DNA of 7,821 nt, taken from contig JASLFR010000015.1 of assembly GCA_030150565.1 (NCBI GenBank), forward strand, positions 1-7,821, written 5' to 3'. The stretch's first letter is position 1. Each line of letters begins with the position of its first letter. Shown here in pieces: positions 1 to 7,602 of the stretch. A model generated the notes under the pieces. It did no database searches. It saw only the letters and a list, made by a program, of their open reading frames with translations, and was not told the DNA's origin. The position numbers and the translations under genes are program-made. The stretch comes from Cardiobacteriales bacterium. GTDB taxonomy: Bacteria; Pseudomonadota; Gammaproteobacteria; Cardiobacteriales; Wohlfahrtiimonadaceae.

Positions 1-1
1 T

Positions 2-1669
2 CTCCGTTCAGAAGAGCGCATTGAGCTCACCTTAAAATGGGGAGATGAGGAGCGCCATCGCACCTATCGAATCGTCACCACTCCTAAAACTCCCTTCAGA
101 AATCTAGAGATTAGACGCTCAAGAGCAGAAGCGGGTGAGGTGGCAAAACCTAATGTAGTGGGGGTTGAGATTCAGAAAGAGGAGAGCTTTATCCTCAGCC
201 GCTTCCCTATTATCGATGTGGCGCAACACGGCTCTACCCTTCTTGATAGCTACCTCTCTAGCGCTTCATTACAATTGGCACACCAATTAACCCCTTGGAT
301 CTCAGATCTTCCAGCGGTTGAGGCGGAGCGGAAACGGGCCTATATCAACTACGTAAGAAGAGAAGAGGAGCGAGAGAGTCTGCAGATCCTCCCCTATGAT
401 GAGTGGAGTGAGCAGAGATCGAGTGCAATTATTAGCCGCCTCCTCTCAATGCAAAATTCAAACGGTCTCTTTAAAGAGTGGATTTCAGATCGACAAGGCT
501 CCCTCTCTTCTTCTGTAGAGGTGATCGATCCCTTAATTGCAGCTCGCAAAAAGTATCCTCAGCTTGTCTCTGAGAGTCTGATTGATCAAGCGCTAAATGG
601 GATGAAGGGGAGCTTTCTTAAAGCTTCGAGAGAGATTGAAGAGTGGGGGGCAACTGAACATACTCCTAGCGCTCTCTATCAAGCGGGATGGATCTTGGCT
701 CGTGAAGGGCGCCTCTTCAATGCTGACCTTGCAGCACTCTTAAAGTTACAGAGCGCTCAAGAGGAGATGAAATCATTCTCCAACACTAACCGCTTCTATC
801 TAGGAGCGGCTCTCCTAACCACTGGAGATCATCAGCGTGGAATGAATCTCTTAAATGGCGTTAACTTTAGCCACTACAATAGCGAAGGGGAGGCGATCCC
901 CTATCTTGGGGGAGTTGCTGATGTCGTGATGGGCATTAGCCAACTTCAACAGAGAGAGAGCGGCGGGTCACTCACCCCTCTTAGTGAAAAAATGGTCGAC
1001 TCGCTCAATATTCGTCTCAGTAATACACGCTATCTCTCCCTAAAGGATCACTCGCTTCTCATTCAGATTGCAGAAAATTTCTTACAGGATGAGCCTCTAA
1101 TCACCATCACAATTGATGGTGAGGAGCGAAGCATTACAGCGCAAGAGCCCTTTGATGCTGAAGGGGTGGAGAGATTCACCATTTCAGAGCCCCTCTACAC
1201 TGTTTATCGAGCAGAGGGGTTCCCGACAAAGCCGATCAGCACTCAGAGCTTCCCTGTAGAGATCGAGAGGCACTATCACCAACCGCTAACAGAGCTAAAA
1301 GCTGGCGATCGTCTCCTCATCACCCTTAAGTTAAAGGCGAAATCGACACACCACAATATATTGGTAGAGGAGCTGATCCCTAGCGGCTTTAAACTGATCC
1401 CCCCTCGCTCTCAAGAGGAGACGGATGAGCTGGCCCAAAGTTACGGCTACAGAGAGAGCGCTAAATTTTCTGAGCAGTATAGGGATGATCGTTACGAGGC
1501 GGTGGTAACCCTCTCCCCCTCTCCTACCCTGCTCTCCTATATGATTGAGGCGACTCATGAGGGGAGCTTCCAATCTCCCCCAACACGCCTACAGTCGCTC
1601 ACACAGCCAGACCTTCAGGCGATTGAGGTGTACGATCTAAAAGCTGAGGTAAAAGCGCCTCAAAATTAG
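2..1669 (+). CDS. Bacterial alpha-2-macroglobulin (YfhM-like), C-terminal part, 5' end outside the window
   Basis: The reading frame is open from nt 2 to the TAG at 1667-1669 (555 codons), so this is the C-terminal third of a larger protein; family members are typically about 1,500-1,900 residues. The GTG at 140 lies inside the open frame and is not a real start. Nt 250-1090 are helix-rich and fit the thioester (TED) domain: an LLSMQNSNGLFKEW segment corresponds to the family's 'MQ..NGGF..W' repeat. Nt about 1250-1669 fit the terminal macroglobulin domain, with conserved-looking elements such as GDRLLITLKL, EELIPSGF, YRDDRY (1478-1495) and a closing 'QPDLQAIEVYD'. Such proteins are periplasmic, usually lipoproteins, and act as protease traps. 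The PBP1C gene immediately downstream supports the call, since A2M-pbpC is a recurrent pair. The place where the CxEQ thioester is expected has no Cys, so this copy probably cannot trap covalently. The N-terminus, signal peptide and bait region cannot be judged. Confidence 0.87.
   Translation, partial: LRSEERIELTLKWGDEERHRTYRIVTTPKTPFRNLEIRRSRAEAGEVAKPNVVGVEIQKEESFILSRFPIIDVAQHGSTLLDSYLSSASLQLAHQLTPWISDLPAVEAERKRAYINYVRREEERESLQILPYDEWSEQRSSAIISRLLSMQNSNGLFKEWISDRQGSLSSSVEVIDPLIAARKKYPQLVSESLIDQALNGMKGSFLKASREIEEWGATEHTPSALYQAGWILAREGRLFNADLAALLKLQSAQEEMKSFSNTNRFYLGAALLTTGDHQRGMNLLNGVNFSHYNSEGEAIPYLGGVADVVMGISQLQQRESGGSLTPLSEKMVDSLNIRLSNTRYLSLKDHSLLIQIAENFLQDEPLITITIDGEERSITAQEPFDAEGVERFTISEPLYTVYRAEGFPTKPISTQSFPVEIERHYHQPLTELKAGDRLLITLKLKAKSTHHNILVEELIPSGFKLIPPRSQEETDELAQSYGYRESAKFSEQYRDDRYEAVVTLSPSPTLLSYMIEATHEGSFQSPPTRLQSLTQPDLQAIEVYDLKAEVKAPQN
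251..274 (+). other. Degenerate thioester site of the A2M
   Basis: In thioester-containing bacterial A2Ms the start of the TED domain reads approximately Y-P-Y-G-C-x-E-Q. The segment at the equivalent place, between an 'LLDS' helix start and 'LTPW', reads YLSSASLQ. Aligned without gaps, the Tyr and final Gln are kept, while Cys becomes Ala and Glu becomes Leu. The alignment is by eye. No Cys-x-Glu-Gln occurs anywhere in the 555 visible residues. Confidence 0.65.
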
Positions 1670-1695
1670 CTAATCACCAGCTTCAAAGATAAAAT

Positions 1696-1721
1696 AAGGG
1701 GCTCTATTTGAGCCCTTTTTT
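1696..1721 (+). terminator. Rho-independent terminator after the A2M gene
   Basis: A perfect 6-bp GC-rich stem GGGCTC (1699-1704) / GAGCCC (1710-1715) has a 5-nt loop TATTT and is followed directly by six T residues (1716-1721). The stem can be lengthened by a G-T pair and two A-T pairs into the T tract. It starts 27 nt after the A2M stop codon. It should reduce read-through into pbpC, so the two genes may not be a simple operon. Confidence 0.85.
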
Positions 1722-1736
1722 ATCGTCCCGATAAAA
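1718..1736. repeat. Perfect 8-bp inverted repeat overlapping the terminator T tract
   Basis: TTTTATCG (1718-1725) and CGATAAAA (1729-1736) are exact reverse complements separated by TCC. The repeat shares four T residues with the terminator, so the two RNA hairpins would compete. It lies 39 bp upstream of the pbpC start, where an operator or leader hairpin could sit; its function is unknown. Confidence 0.6.
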
Positions 1737-1775
1737 TCCCCTCTACGCCTTGCTATCCAAATCGTTAGGTCAATT

Positions 1776-4724
1776 ATGAAATCAGAAAAAAATAGTATTG
1801 ATCCCTCTCTTGAGCTCCCCTTAAAAAAGGTGGGAGGAACGCTTGAAGAGCTACTTCCAGAGGAGGAGCTTACCGCTTCTCACGATGATTCTCCCCTAAA
1901 AAAGAGCGGAACTTCCCCCAAAGCTCCCCTCGCTAAAATGGCTCAAATGAAGGGGACACTGCCGCTCAATCTAAAAGAGGGGGAGAGAGCCGCTCGACTT
2001 GAGAGCATGAAAGGGGAGTTTAGCGCGATTCCCAAAAGCCCCTTTGCGCTTCTAAAATATCTACTGCGAAAAACTGCGTGGGGCAGAAGATGGGAGGAGA
2101 GAGGAAGAGCTCACCTAAAAGCGACTGGCGGTCTAATGGATGAAACGTTAGGGCGCTTTCCTCTATGGCAGAAGATTAAGCGGCTGCTCCTTTGGGGAGT
2201 TGGAATTATAACGCTCTCTCTTAGTACCCTTTGGGGAGGCTTTGCCCTTCTCAATAAGATCTCCCCCCTCCCCCCCTTTACCCTTGAGCTCTCCCCTGTT
2301 GTGCTCGATCGCAATGGGGAGGTTTTACGCCACTTTTCAGATGAAGAGGGCTTCTTTCGCCACTGGGTCAATTATGATGAGGTGAATCCCCAATATTTTG
2401 AGCTGCTCATCGCTTATGAGGATCGCTTCTTCTATAAACATAATGGGGTGAATCCACTTGCGACGCTCCGCGCTCTGGGGCAGATGATCTGGCATCGAAA
2501 AATTATCTCAGGCAGCTCAACTCTCTCCATGCAGGTGGCGCGCCTCCTCTACCCGCACGATCGCTCCCTTAAAGGGAAAGTTATTGAAGCGTTTCGAGCC
2601 CTTCAGCTTGAGAAGAGATATAGCAAAGAGGAGCTCTTAACTCTCTATATCAATCTAGCCCCAATGGGGGGAAATATTGAAGGGTTAGCCGCTGCAAGTT
2701 GGCGCTACTTCTCCAAAGCGCCCAGTGAACTCAATCGGGCAGAGAGTGCTTTTTTAGTCGCCCTCCCTCAACGCCCTAACGCCTTTCGCCCCGATCGTCA
2801 CCCTGAAAATGCGCTCTACGCCCGTAATAAGGTGCTCACCCGTGCTCATAAGTATGAGATTATTGATGAAGATGAGCTGATGCTCCTCTCCAACTCCCCC
2901 CTTGGATATCATCCCCAAGCGACCCAATTTCATGCCCCCCTCTTAAGTGAGCGTTTAGTGAAGCGCTATCCTGACGAAGCGGTGATCTACAGCACAATCG
3001 ATAAGACGCTACAGGTTGAGATAGAGCGCCTTATCAAAAATCGAGCAGATCGCTGGCCCCAAAAGGTCTCCAGCGCTGTTATGGTGCTTGATAATCGTAC
3101 AGAGGAGGTTCACGCTTATATCGGATCAGCCGATCTCTTTAGTGAGAGCCGTGCAGGTTTTATCGATATGACGCAGGCGATCCGCTCACCTGGTTCAACC
3201 TTAAAACCGTTCGCATACGGCATGGCGCTCGATGCGGGAATCGTTCATGAAGCGAGTCTGCTAACCGATGTCCGCCGAAATTTTAACGATTATGGTCCTA
3301 AAAATTTTGATGGCAACTTTAGCGGAGCTGTAACGATGGCACACGCACTGCAACAATCGCTCAATGTCCCCGTCGTTCAAGTCTTAACCCACCTCACTCC
3401 CCACCGATTTATTAAGAATCTTCGGAATGCGGGGGTTACGCTCTATCTTGAAGAGCCCACCTTAAGCCTCATCTTAGGGGGGATCGGCATTACACTTGAG
3501 GAGCAGCTCCGCCTCTTCTCTGCTCTTGGGCGGCAAGGTGTTCTCCCAACACTTAAATTCCATACCCATTTTGCACCCCAATTTAAGACAGGATTTGAGC
3601 ATGGAAGAGAGGGGGTTTTAGGTACGCTCATGAGCGAAGCGGAGGCGTTAGTTCCACTCGATCAGATCGAAACGGCAACAGAACAGTTCACCGACACTCA
3701 TTCTCTCTCTGATGCGATCAATGAGAGAGTTGAAGGGGCGATCGAGGGCATCAATCAAGAAGTATCAGAAAAGATCGCAAGTGCTCAAAATGTTATTGAT
3801 TCAGAGAGAGCGCATCTATCTGAGCATCTCGATGCACTCACTGGCGAGAAAGCGCTCCTTTTAGAGGGGGAAACTACTCAAGATCAGGAATATCAACTAA
3901 CCTTAAGCGAGGGAGAAAAACGGGCGGCAGAAGCAAAAACGCGCGCTCAATCCTTACGAGAAGAGAGGGAGGGGCGAATTCTCTCCCCAGAGGCGAGCTG
4001 GCTGATTCATCGAATCATGAGCGATGTTCGCCCCCCATCCCACCGCTTTACACAGCGTAAAATTGCGTGGAAGACGGGAACGAGCTACGGCTACCGCGAT
4101 GGCTGGGCGATTGGGGTAACCCACGATTGGACCGTTGCGGTTTGGGTTGGGCGCCCTGATGGCTCCCCCAATCTTGGGGTACTTGCAAACGATATGGCGA
4201 CCCCCCTCCTCTTCGACCTCTTTACGCTTCTGCCAGAAGAGGAGGTAGCGCTCCCTCGTCCTGAAGGAATCGAAAAAAGAGAGATCTGCTGGCCAAGTGG
4301 GCGCCTCTCCACACACGTTGCTAAAGAGGAGTGCGCACGCATCTTTAAGATCGATGTGATTCATCAGCTCGTTCCCCCCACCCTCTACGATGGGCCGAAA
4401 GAGCGTAATCATGGAGGGTGGCCAATTCTACTTCAGAATATGTGGCATGAGCGGGGCATCCTCCCTAAAGAGGTTAAGCAGCCACTTGCGCCCCAAATTA
4501 ATGGATTGAGTGATGAGTCGATTCTCTTTAAATTGAGAGATGATTCGAGAGTGCTTCCCCTTCGCGCCTTCGGTTCAGGGACATTGCGCTGGTATCTTGA
4601 TGGGGTACTTTTAGAGAGAGCGGAGCTCCCTCTCAACAATCTCTCTGTAGGGATTCATCGCTTAACGGTTGTCGATGAGCGGGGGGAGAGCCACTCCATT
4701 CAGATTGAGGTGCGCCTTATATAA
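1776..4724 (+). CDS. pbpC: Penicillin-binding protein 1C, bifunctional transglycosylase/transpeptidase
   Basis: This inner-membrane enzyme polymerises lipid II and cross-links peptidoglycan in the periplasm. The ATG at 1776 has a weak ribosome-binding site (AGGT, 1767-1770). Of 982 residues, about 1-135 are a charged cytoplasmic region and about 137-159 a membrane anchor. The GT51 domain (about 175-350) has the catalytic Glu in EDRFFYKHNG (E215), GSSTLSMQVARLL (246-258), a likely second Glu (E271) and SKEELLTLYIN. The transpeptidase domain has the nucleophile motif STLK (S474-K477), SLN (528-530) and KTG (766-768). ICWPSG (837-842) and a C-terminal BiPBP_C-like domain (about 905-982) mark it as PBP1C rather than PBP1A or 1B. 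E. coli PbpC is about 770 residues; the excess is the N-terminal extension plus an insertion at about 604-734. All expected catalytic residues are present. It follows the A2M gene by 106 bp, with a terminator between. Confidence 0.95.
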   Translation: MKSEKNSIDPSLELPLKKVGGTLEELLPEEELTASHDDSPLKKSGTSPKAPLAKMAQMKGTLPLNLKEGERAARLESMKGEFSAIPKSPFALLKYLLRKTAWGRRWEERGRAHLKATGGLMDETLGRFPLWQKIKRLLLWGVGIITLSLSTLWGGFALLNKISPLPPFTLELSPVVLDRNGEVLRHFSDEEGFFRHWVNYDEVNPQYFELLIAYEDRFFYKHNGVNPLATLRALGQMIWHRKIISGSSTLSMQVARLLYPHDRSLKGKVIEAFRALQLEKRYSKEELLTLYINLAPMGGNIEGLAAASWRYFSKAPSELNRAESAFLVALPQRPNAFRPDRHPENALYARNKVLTRAHKYEIIDEDELMLLSNSPLGYHPQATQFHAPLLSERLVKRYPDEAVIYSTIDKTLQVEIERLIKNRADRWPQKVSSAVMVLDNRTEEVHAYIGSADLFSESRAGFIDMTQAIRSPGSTLKPFAYGMALDAGIVHEASLLTDVRRNFNDYGPKNFDGNFSGAVTMAHALQQSLNVPVVQVLTHLTPHRFIKNLRNAGVTLYLEEPTLSLILGGIGITLEEQLRLFSALGRQGVLPTLKFHTHFAPQFKTGFEHGREGVLGTLMSEAEALVPLDQIETATEQFTDTHSLSDAINERVEGAIEGINQEVSEKIASAQNVIDSERAHLSEHLDALTGEKALLLEGETTQDQEYQLTLSEGEKRAAEAKTRAQSLREEREGRILSPEASWLIHRIMSDVRPPSHRFTQRKIAWKTGTSYGYRDGWAIGVTHDWTVAVWVGRPDGSPNLGVLANDMATPLLFDLFTLLPEEEVALPRPEGIEKREICWPSGRLSTHVAKEECARIFKIDVIHQLVPPTLYDGPKERNHGGWPILLQNMWHERGILPKEVKQPLAPQINGLSDESILFKLRDDSRVLPLRAFGSGTLRWYLDGVLLERAELPLNNLSVGIHRLTVVDERGESHSIQIEVRLI
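3585..3977 (+). other. Helical, coiled-coil-like insertion in the PBP1C transpeptidase domain
   Basis: Residues about 604-734 lie between the 'FSALGRQGVLPTLKF' strand and 'ILSPEASWLIHRIM', two segments separated by only a few tens of residues in E. coli PbpC as I recall it. The stretch is rich in Glu, Ala, Gln and Arg and has no Pro after P628. Hydrophobic residues at 652, 656, 659, 663, 667, 670, 674, 681, 685 and 688 follow 3-4 spacing. A second charged helix, about 708-733, follows. The reading frame and codon style are unchanged across it. It would lie on the periplasmic face, just before the KTG motif. The boundaries are estimates. Confidence 0.7.
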
Positions 4725-4767
4725 ATAGAGAGTACCCTCTAAAATTCTCCCTCAAGTTGTAAATTGA

Positions 4768-4792
4768 TTGAAAAAGAGAAATTCACCCCCAT
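4768..4792 (+). promoter_or_regulatory. Sigma-32 (RpoH) type heat-shock promoter for the Lon gene
   Basis: TTGAAA (4768-4773), 13 nt, then CCCCAT (4787-4792, followed by AGTTA) matches the RpoH consensus of TTGAAA and CCCCATNT; the spacing equals that of E. coli dnaK P1 as I recall it. The transcript would start near 4800, giving a leader of about 100 nt. A weaker sigma-70-like pair lies just downstream (TTGCCT 4802-4807, 16 nt, TACAGT 4824-4829). A short inverted repeat, ACCCC (4785-4789) / GGGGT (4798-4802), overlaps the -10 element. Confidence 0.72.
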
Positions 4793-4850
4793 AGTTAGGG
4801 GTTGCCTTTATCTTACTGCGCCTTACAGTAGCGCAAGAGTCCAGTTTTTA

Positions 4851-4876
4851 CGAAGATCTCAATAGAGAGGTCTTCG
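4851..4876 (+). promoter_or_regulatory. Leader hairpin upstream of the Lon ribosome-binding site
   Basis: Nt 4851-4860 pair with 4867-4876 to form a 10-bp stem (one G-U pair) around a 6-nt AATAGA loop. The right-hand six bases, TCTTCG (4871-4876), could instead pair with CGAGGA (4892-4897), which covers the Shine-Dalgarno sequence, with one U-G pair. The two structures exclude each other. There is no T run after the stem, so it is not an intrinsic terminator. A regulatory role is inference. Confidence 0.5.
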
Positions 4877-4903
4877 CTCTAATAACCTAATCGAGGAGAT
4901 GGG

Positions 4904-7384
4904 ATGAGTAGAGAAGAGTTTGATCCCAAGAATTTAGATCACCCCTTAAGTGACGAGACGAGCCAAGCTGAGGAGACTGATTCCAAAGAGTCCCTCAATC
5001 AGCAGGCTAAAGAGCACCATTCTACAAAGAGCGAGCAGGCAAAATCGCAGCTCTTTATCGATGGTGAGACAATCGGCCCTTTTATCCATATTTTACCGCT
5101 CAATGAGCGCCCCTTCTTCCCCCCACAAATTGCACCTATTGTGCTCGATGAGGAGGTTTGGGGCGCTGTATTTGACGCTATTAAAGATAATCGCTCCCCC
5201 GTTATAGGCTTAGTGCTCGCTAAAAAAGAGCCTAACGCTGCAATGACAGAGGAGGATTTTCACTCCTTCGGTACACTGGTACGGATTCACCATCTTCACC
5301 GAGATGGGGAGAAGATCCACTTTATCGCACAAGGTTTACGCCGATTTGAGATCTTAGAATTTACCCGTAACTCCATCCCCTTCACTGCTCGCGTTCAATA
5401 TTATGATGAGCCTGCAAAGATCGGGAGTGAGGATCGGGCTCACGGGCTCGCTATTTTAAATACCCTTAAGGAGCTAATGCCACTCAACCCCTTCTTTGGG
5501 GAGGAGCTAAAGCAATTTCTTGGCCGATTTAATAGCAATGAGCCAGGTCCTTTGGCAGATTTTGCCGCAAGTATCTCTTCAGCAAATCGGGAGCAGATTC
5601 AGGAAGTCCTCGCCACTATCCCACTTGTTGAGCGAATTCAGAAGACGCTTGAGCTCCTTAGAAATGATCTTGCTGTTGCACGGCTCGATAGTGAGATTCG
5701 AGGAAAGGTGGATGAGAAGATCGCAGAGCATCAGCGAGAGTATTTCCTACGAGAGCAGCTTCGGGTGATTCAGCAAGAGCTTGGAATCGATAAGGAGGAG
5801 AAAGGGGGCGATCTTGAGATGTTCCTCCAGAGAATCGATGAGTTTGAAGATCTTCCAGAAGCGGCTCAGATTCGGATGGAGGAGGAGCTTGAAAAATTTA
5901 GCACTATGGAGATCGGCTCCTCGGAATATGCGCTCGTTCGCTCCTATCTCGATCTCTTAACCTCCCTTCCATGGGGGCATAAGAGTCGTGACAACTTCGA
6001 TCTAAAGCGTGCTCGAAGAGTGCTCGACAAAGATCACTTTGGCTTAACTGAAGTCAAAGAGAGAATTATTGAACAGATCGCCGTTGCTAAACGTAAAGGG
6101 GAGCTTAAAGGGACTATTATTCTGCTCGTTGGTCCTCCTGGTGTTGGAAAGACCTCGATTGGACGCTCAGTGGCGGAGAGTTTGAATCGTCAATTTTTCC
6201 GATTCAGTCTTGGAGGCGCAAGAGATGAGGCGGAGATTAAGGGGCATCGCCGCACCTATATCGGAGCAATGGCAGGAAAGCTGATTCAAGCAATCAAAGA
6301 GACAGGGACCGATAATCCCGTCATTATGCTCGATGAGATCGACAAGATGGGGCAATCCTTCCAAGGGGATCCTGCATCGGCGCTCTTAGAAGTGCTTGAC
6401 CCTGCACAGAATCACGATTTTCTCGATCACTATCTAGATGTGCGTTACGATCTTTCAAACGTACTCTTCATCTGTACTGCTAATAGTGTAGAGAGTATCC
6501 CCTCCCCCCTTCTCGATCGGATGGATGTGATCCCTCTTTCAGGCTATATCTTGGAGGAGAAGCTCGAGATCGCGCGTAAATATCTCTGGCCAAAACAGCT
6601 AGAGAAGGCGGGCTTTAAACGTTCTGAACTCCGCATCACCAAAGCTGCGATTGAGCGAATTATCGATCGTTACGCTCGAGAATCTGGTGTGCGACAACTT
6701 GAGAAACAGCTTGCCAAAATCGTCCGTAAATCTGCAGTTAAATTTGCAGATGAGTCGTTAGAGCGGCTCTCGATCGGTGTTAAAGATGTTGAAAAACTTC
6801 TTGGTGAGGAGCGTTTTAGTCCAGATGAGCTCTTTAAAGGAGTTGGAATTGTGACAGGCCTTGCGTGGACCTCGATGGGGGGAGCAACGCTCAGCCTTGA
6901 AGCGATCAAAATTCCGAGTGAAAAACCCGCATTGAAGATCACAGGACAGCTCGGTGAAGTGATGCAGGAGTCTGCAAATATCGCCTATAGCTATATGAAA
7001 GCGAATTGTGAGCGCTTCGGGCTATCTCACACATTCTTTGAATCGGGAGTGATACATCTACACGCTCCTGAAGGGGCAGTCCCTAAAGATGGACCAAGCG
7101 CTGGAATCACTATCGCTTCAACCCTTCTCTCACTTGGATTGGAGAAAGCGCCTCGAAATATCGCAATGACGGGGGAATTAACCCTTACAGGGCGTGTGCT
7201 CCCCATTGGCGGTGTAAAAGAGAAGCTCATCGCTGCTCGACGAGTGGGGATTTTTGAGCTTATCTTCCCTAAAAATAATGAAAAAGAGTTTAATGCTCTC
7301 CCTGATTATCTTAAAGAGGGGATAAAAGCGCACTTTGTAACAACATTTGATGAGGTAGCTCCTCTCCTCTTTGATCATAAATAA
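4904..7384 (+). CDS. lon: ATP-dependent Lon-family protease, probably the AsrA-like second Lon type
   Basis: This cytoplasmic AAA+ serine protease degrades misfolded and regulatory proteins. The ATG at 4904 follows a strong GAGGAG (4893-4898) by 5 nt. Of 826 residues, about 1-55 are a polar acidic tail, about 57-255 the substrate-binding N-domain, and about 255-345 a helical linker. The AAA+ module follows: Walker A GPPGVGKT (410-417), Walker B VIMLDEID (473-480), sensor-1 N527, arginine finger R539 and sensor-2 R597. The protease domain (about 640-822) has the catalytic Ser in PKDGPSAGI (S732) and Lys in GGVKEK (K772), so it is a complete LonA-type enzyme. The N-domain motif LPLNERPFFPPQIAPIVLDE differs from the 'LPLRDVVVFPGMVVPL' of housekeeping Lon and resembles that of Pseudomonas AsrA-type Lon. 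The neighbours are not clpX or hupB, which often flank the housekeeping gene. A sigma-32-like promoter precedes it. The Lon call is certain; the subclass is my recognition from memory. Confidence 0.96.
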   Translation: MSREEFDPKNLDHPLSDETSQAEETDSKESLNQQAKEHHSTKSEQAKSQLFIDGETIGPFIHILPLNERPFFPPQIAPIVLDEEVWGAVFDAIKDNRSPVIGLVLAKKEPNAAMTEEDFHSFGTLVRIHHLHRDGEKIHFIAQGLRRFEILEFTRNSIPFTARVQYYDEPAKIGSEDRAHGLAILNTLKELMPLNPFFGEELKQFLGRFNSNEPGPLADFAASISSANREQIQEVLATIPLVERIQKTLELLRNDLAVARLDSEIRGKVDEKIAEHQREYFLREQLRVIQQELGIDKEEKGGDLEMFLQRIDEFEDLPEAAQIRMEEELEKFSTMEIGSSEYALVRSYLDLLTSLPWGHKSRDNFDLKRARRVLDKDHFGLTEVKERIIEQIAVAKRKGELKGTIILLVGPPGVGKTSIGRSVAESLNRQFFRFSLGGARDEAEIKGHRRTYIGAMAGKLIQAIKETGTDNPVIMLDEIDKMGQSFQGDPASALLEVLDPAQNHDFLDHYLDVRYDLSNVLFICTANSVESIPSPLLDRMDVIPLSGYILEEKLEIARKYLWPKQLEKAGFKRSELRITKAAIERIIDRYARESGVRQLEKQLAKIVRKSAVKFADESLERLSIGVKDVEKLLGEERFSPDELFKGVGIVTGLAWTSMGGATLSLEAIKIPSEKPALKITGQLGEVMQESANIAYSYMKANCERFGLSHTFFESGVIHLHAPEGAVPKDGPSAGITIASTLLSLGLEKAPRNIAMTGELTLTGRVLPIGGVKEKLIAARRVGIFELIFPKNNEKEFNALPDYLKEGIKAHFVTTFDEVAPLLFDHK

Positions 7385-7602
7385 GGAGAAAAGAGCACTT
7401 CCATTCAGTTTAAAAGGAAAATTAAGTACAAATATTGCACATAAAAGATAAATTGATCTGAGTTGTTGTAAAAATAAGACAAAAGCAGTCAAAGCTAGAT
7501 CTATAGAGGATTACAGAGCACTTAACACCCCTATTTATAGCGACTCTTTTGTTGCTTTTATGATAAAACGGGCAATTTATGTATGAATTAGGCAAAAAAA
7601 TG

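Noticed and set aside
140..142. GTG as a start codon for the first gene
   Set aside because: The frame is open back to nt 2 without a stop, and the protein visible from here lacks a signal peptide, so the gene begins outside the window.
1768..2377. 12-base repeat GGTCAATTATGA at the pbpC start (1768) and near 2366
   Set aside because: One or two such matches are expected by chance in a window this size, and the second copy lies in ordinary coding sequence.
3954..4412. 152-codon open frame on the minus strand inside pbpC
   Set aside because: It lies opposite the intact transpeptidase coding sequence with its KTG motif, and its product has low-complexity Ser/Arg/Pro content and no recognisable domain.
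4725..4745. Possible terminator after pbpC (TAGAG / CTCTA stem)
   Set aside because: The stem is only 5 bp, AT-containing, and has no following T run.
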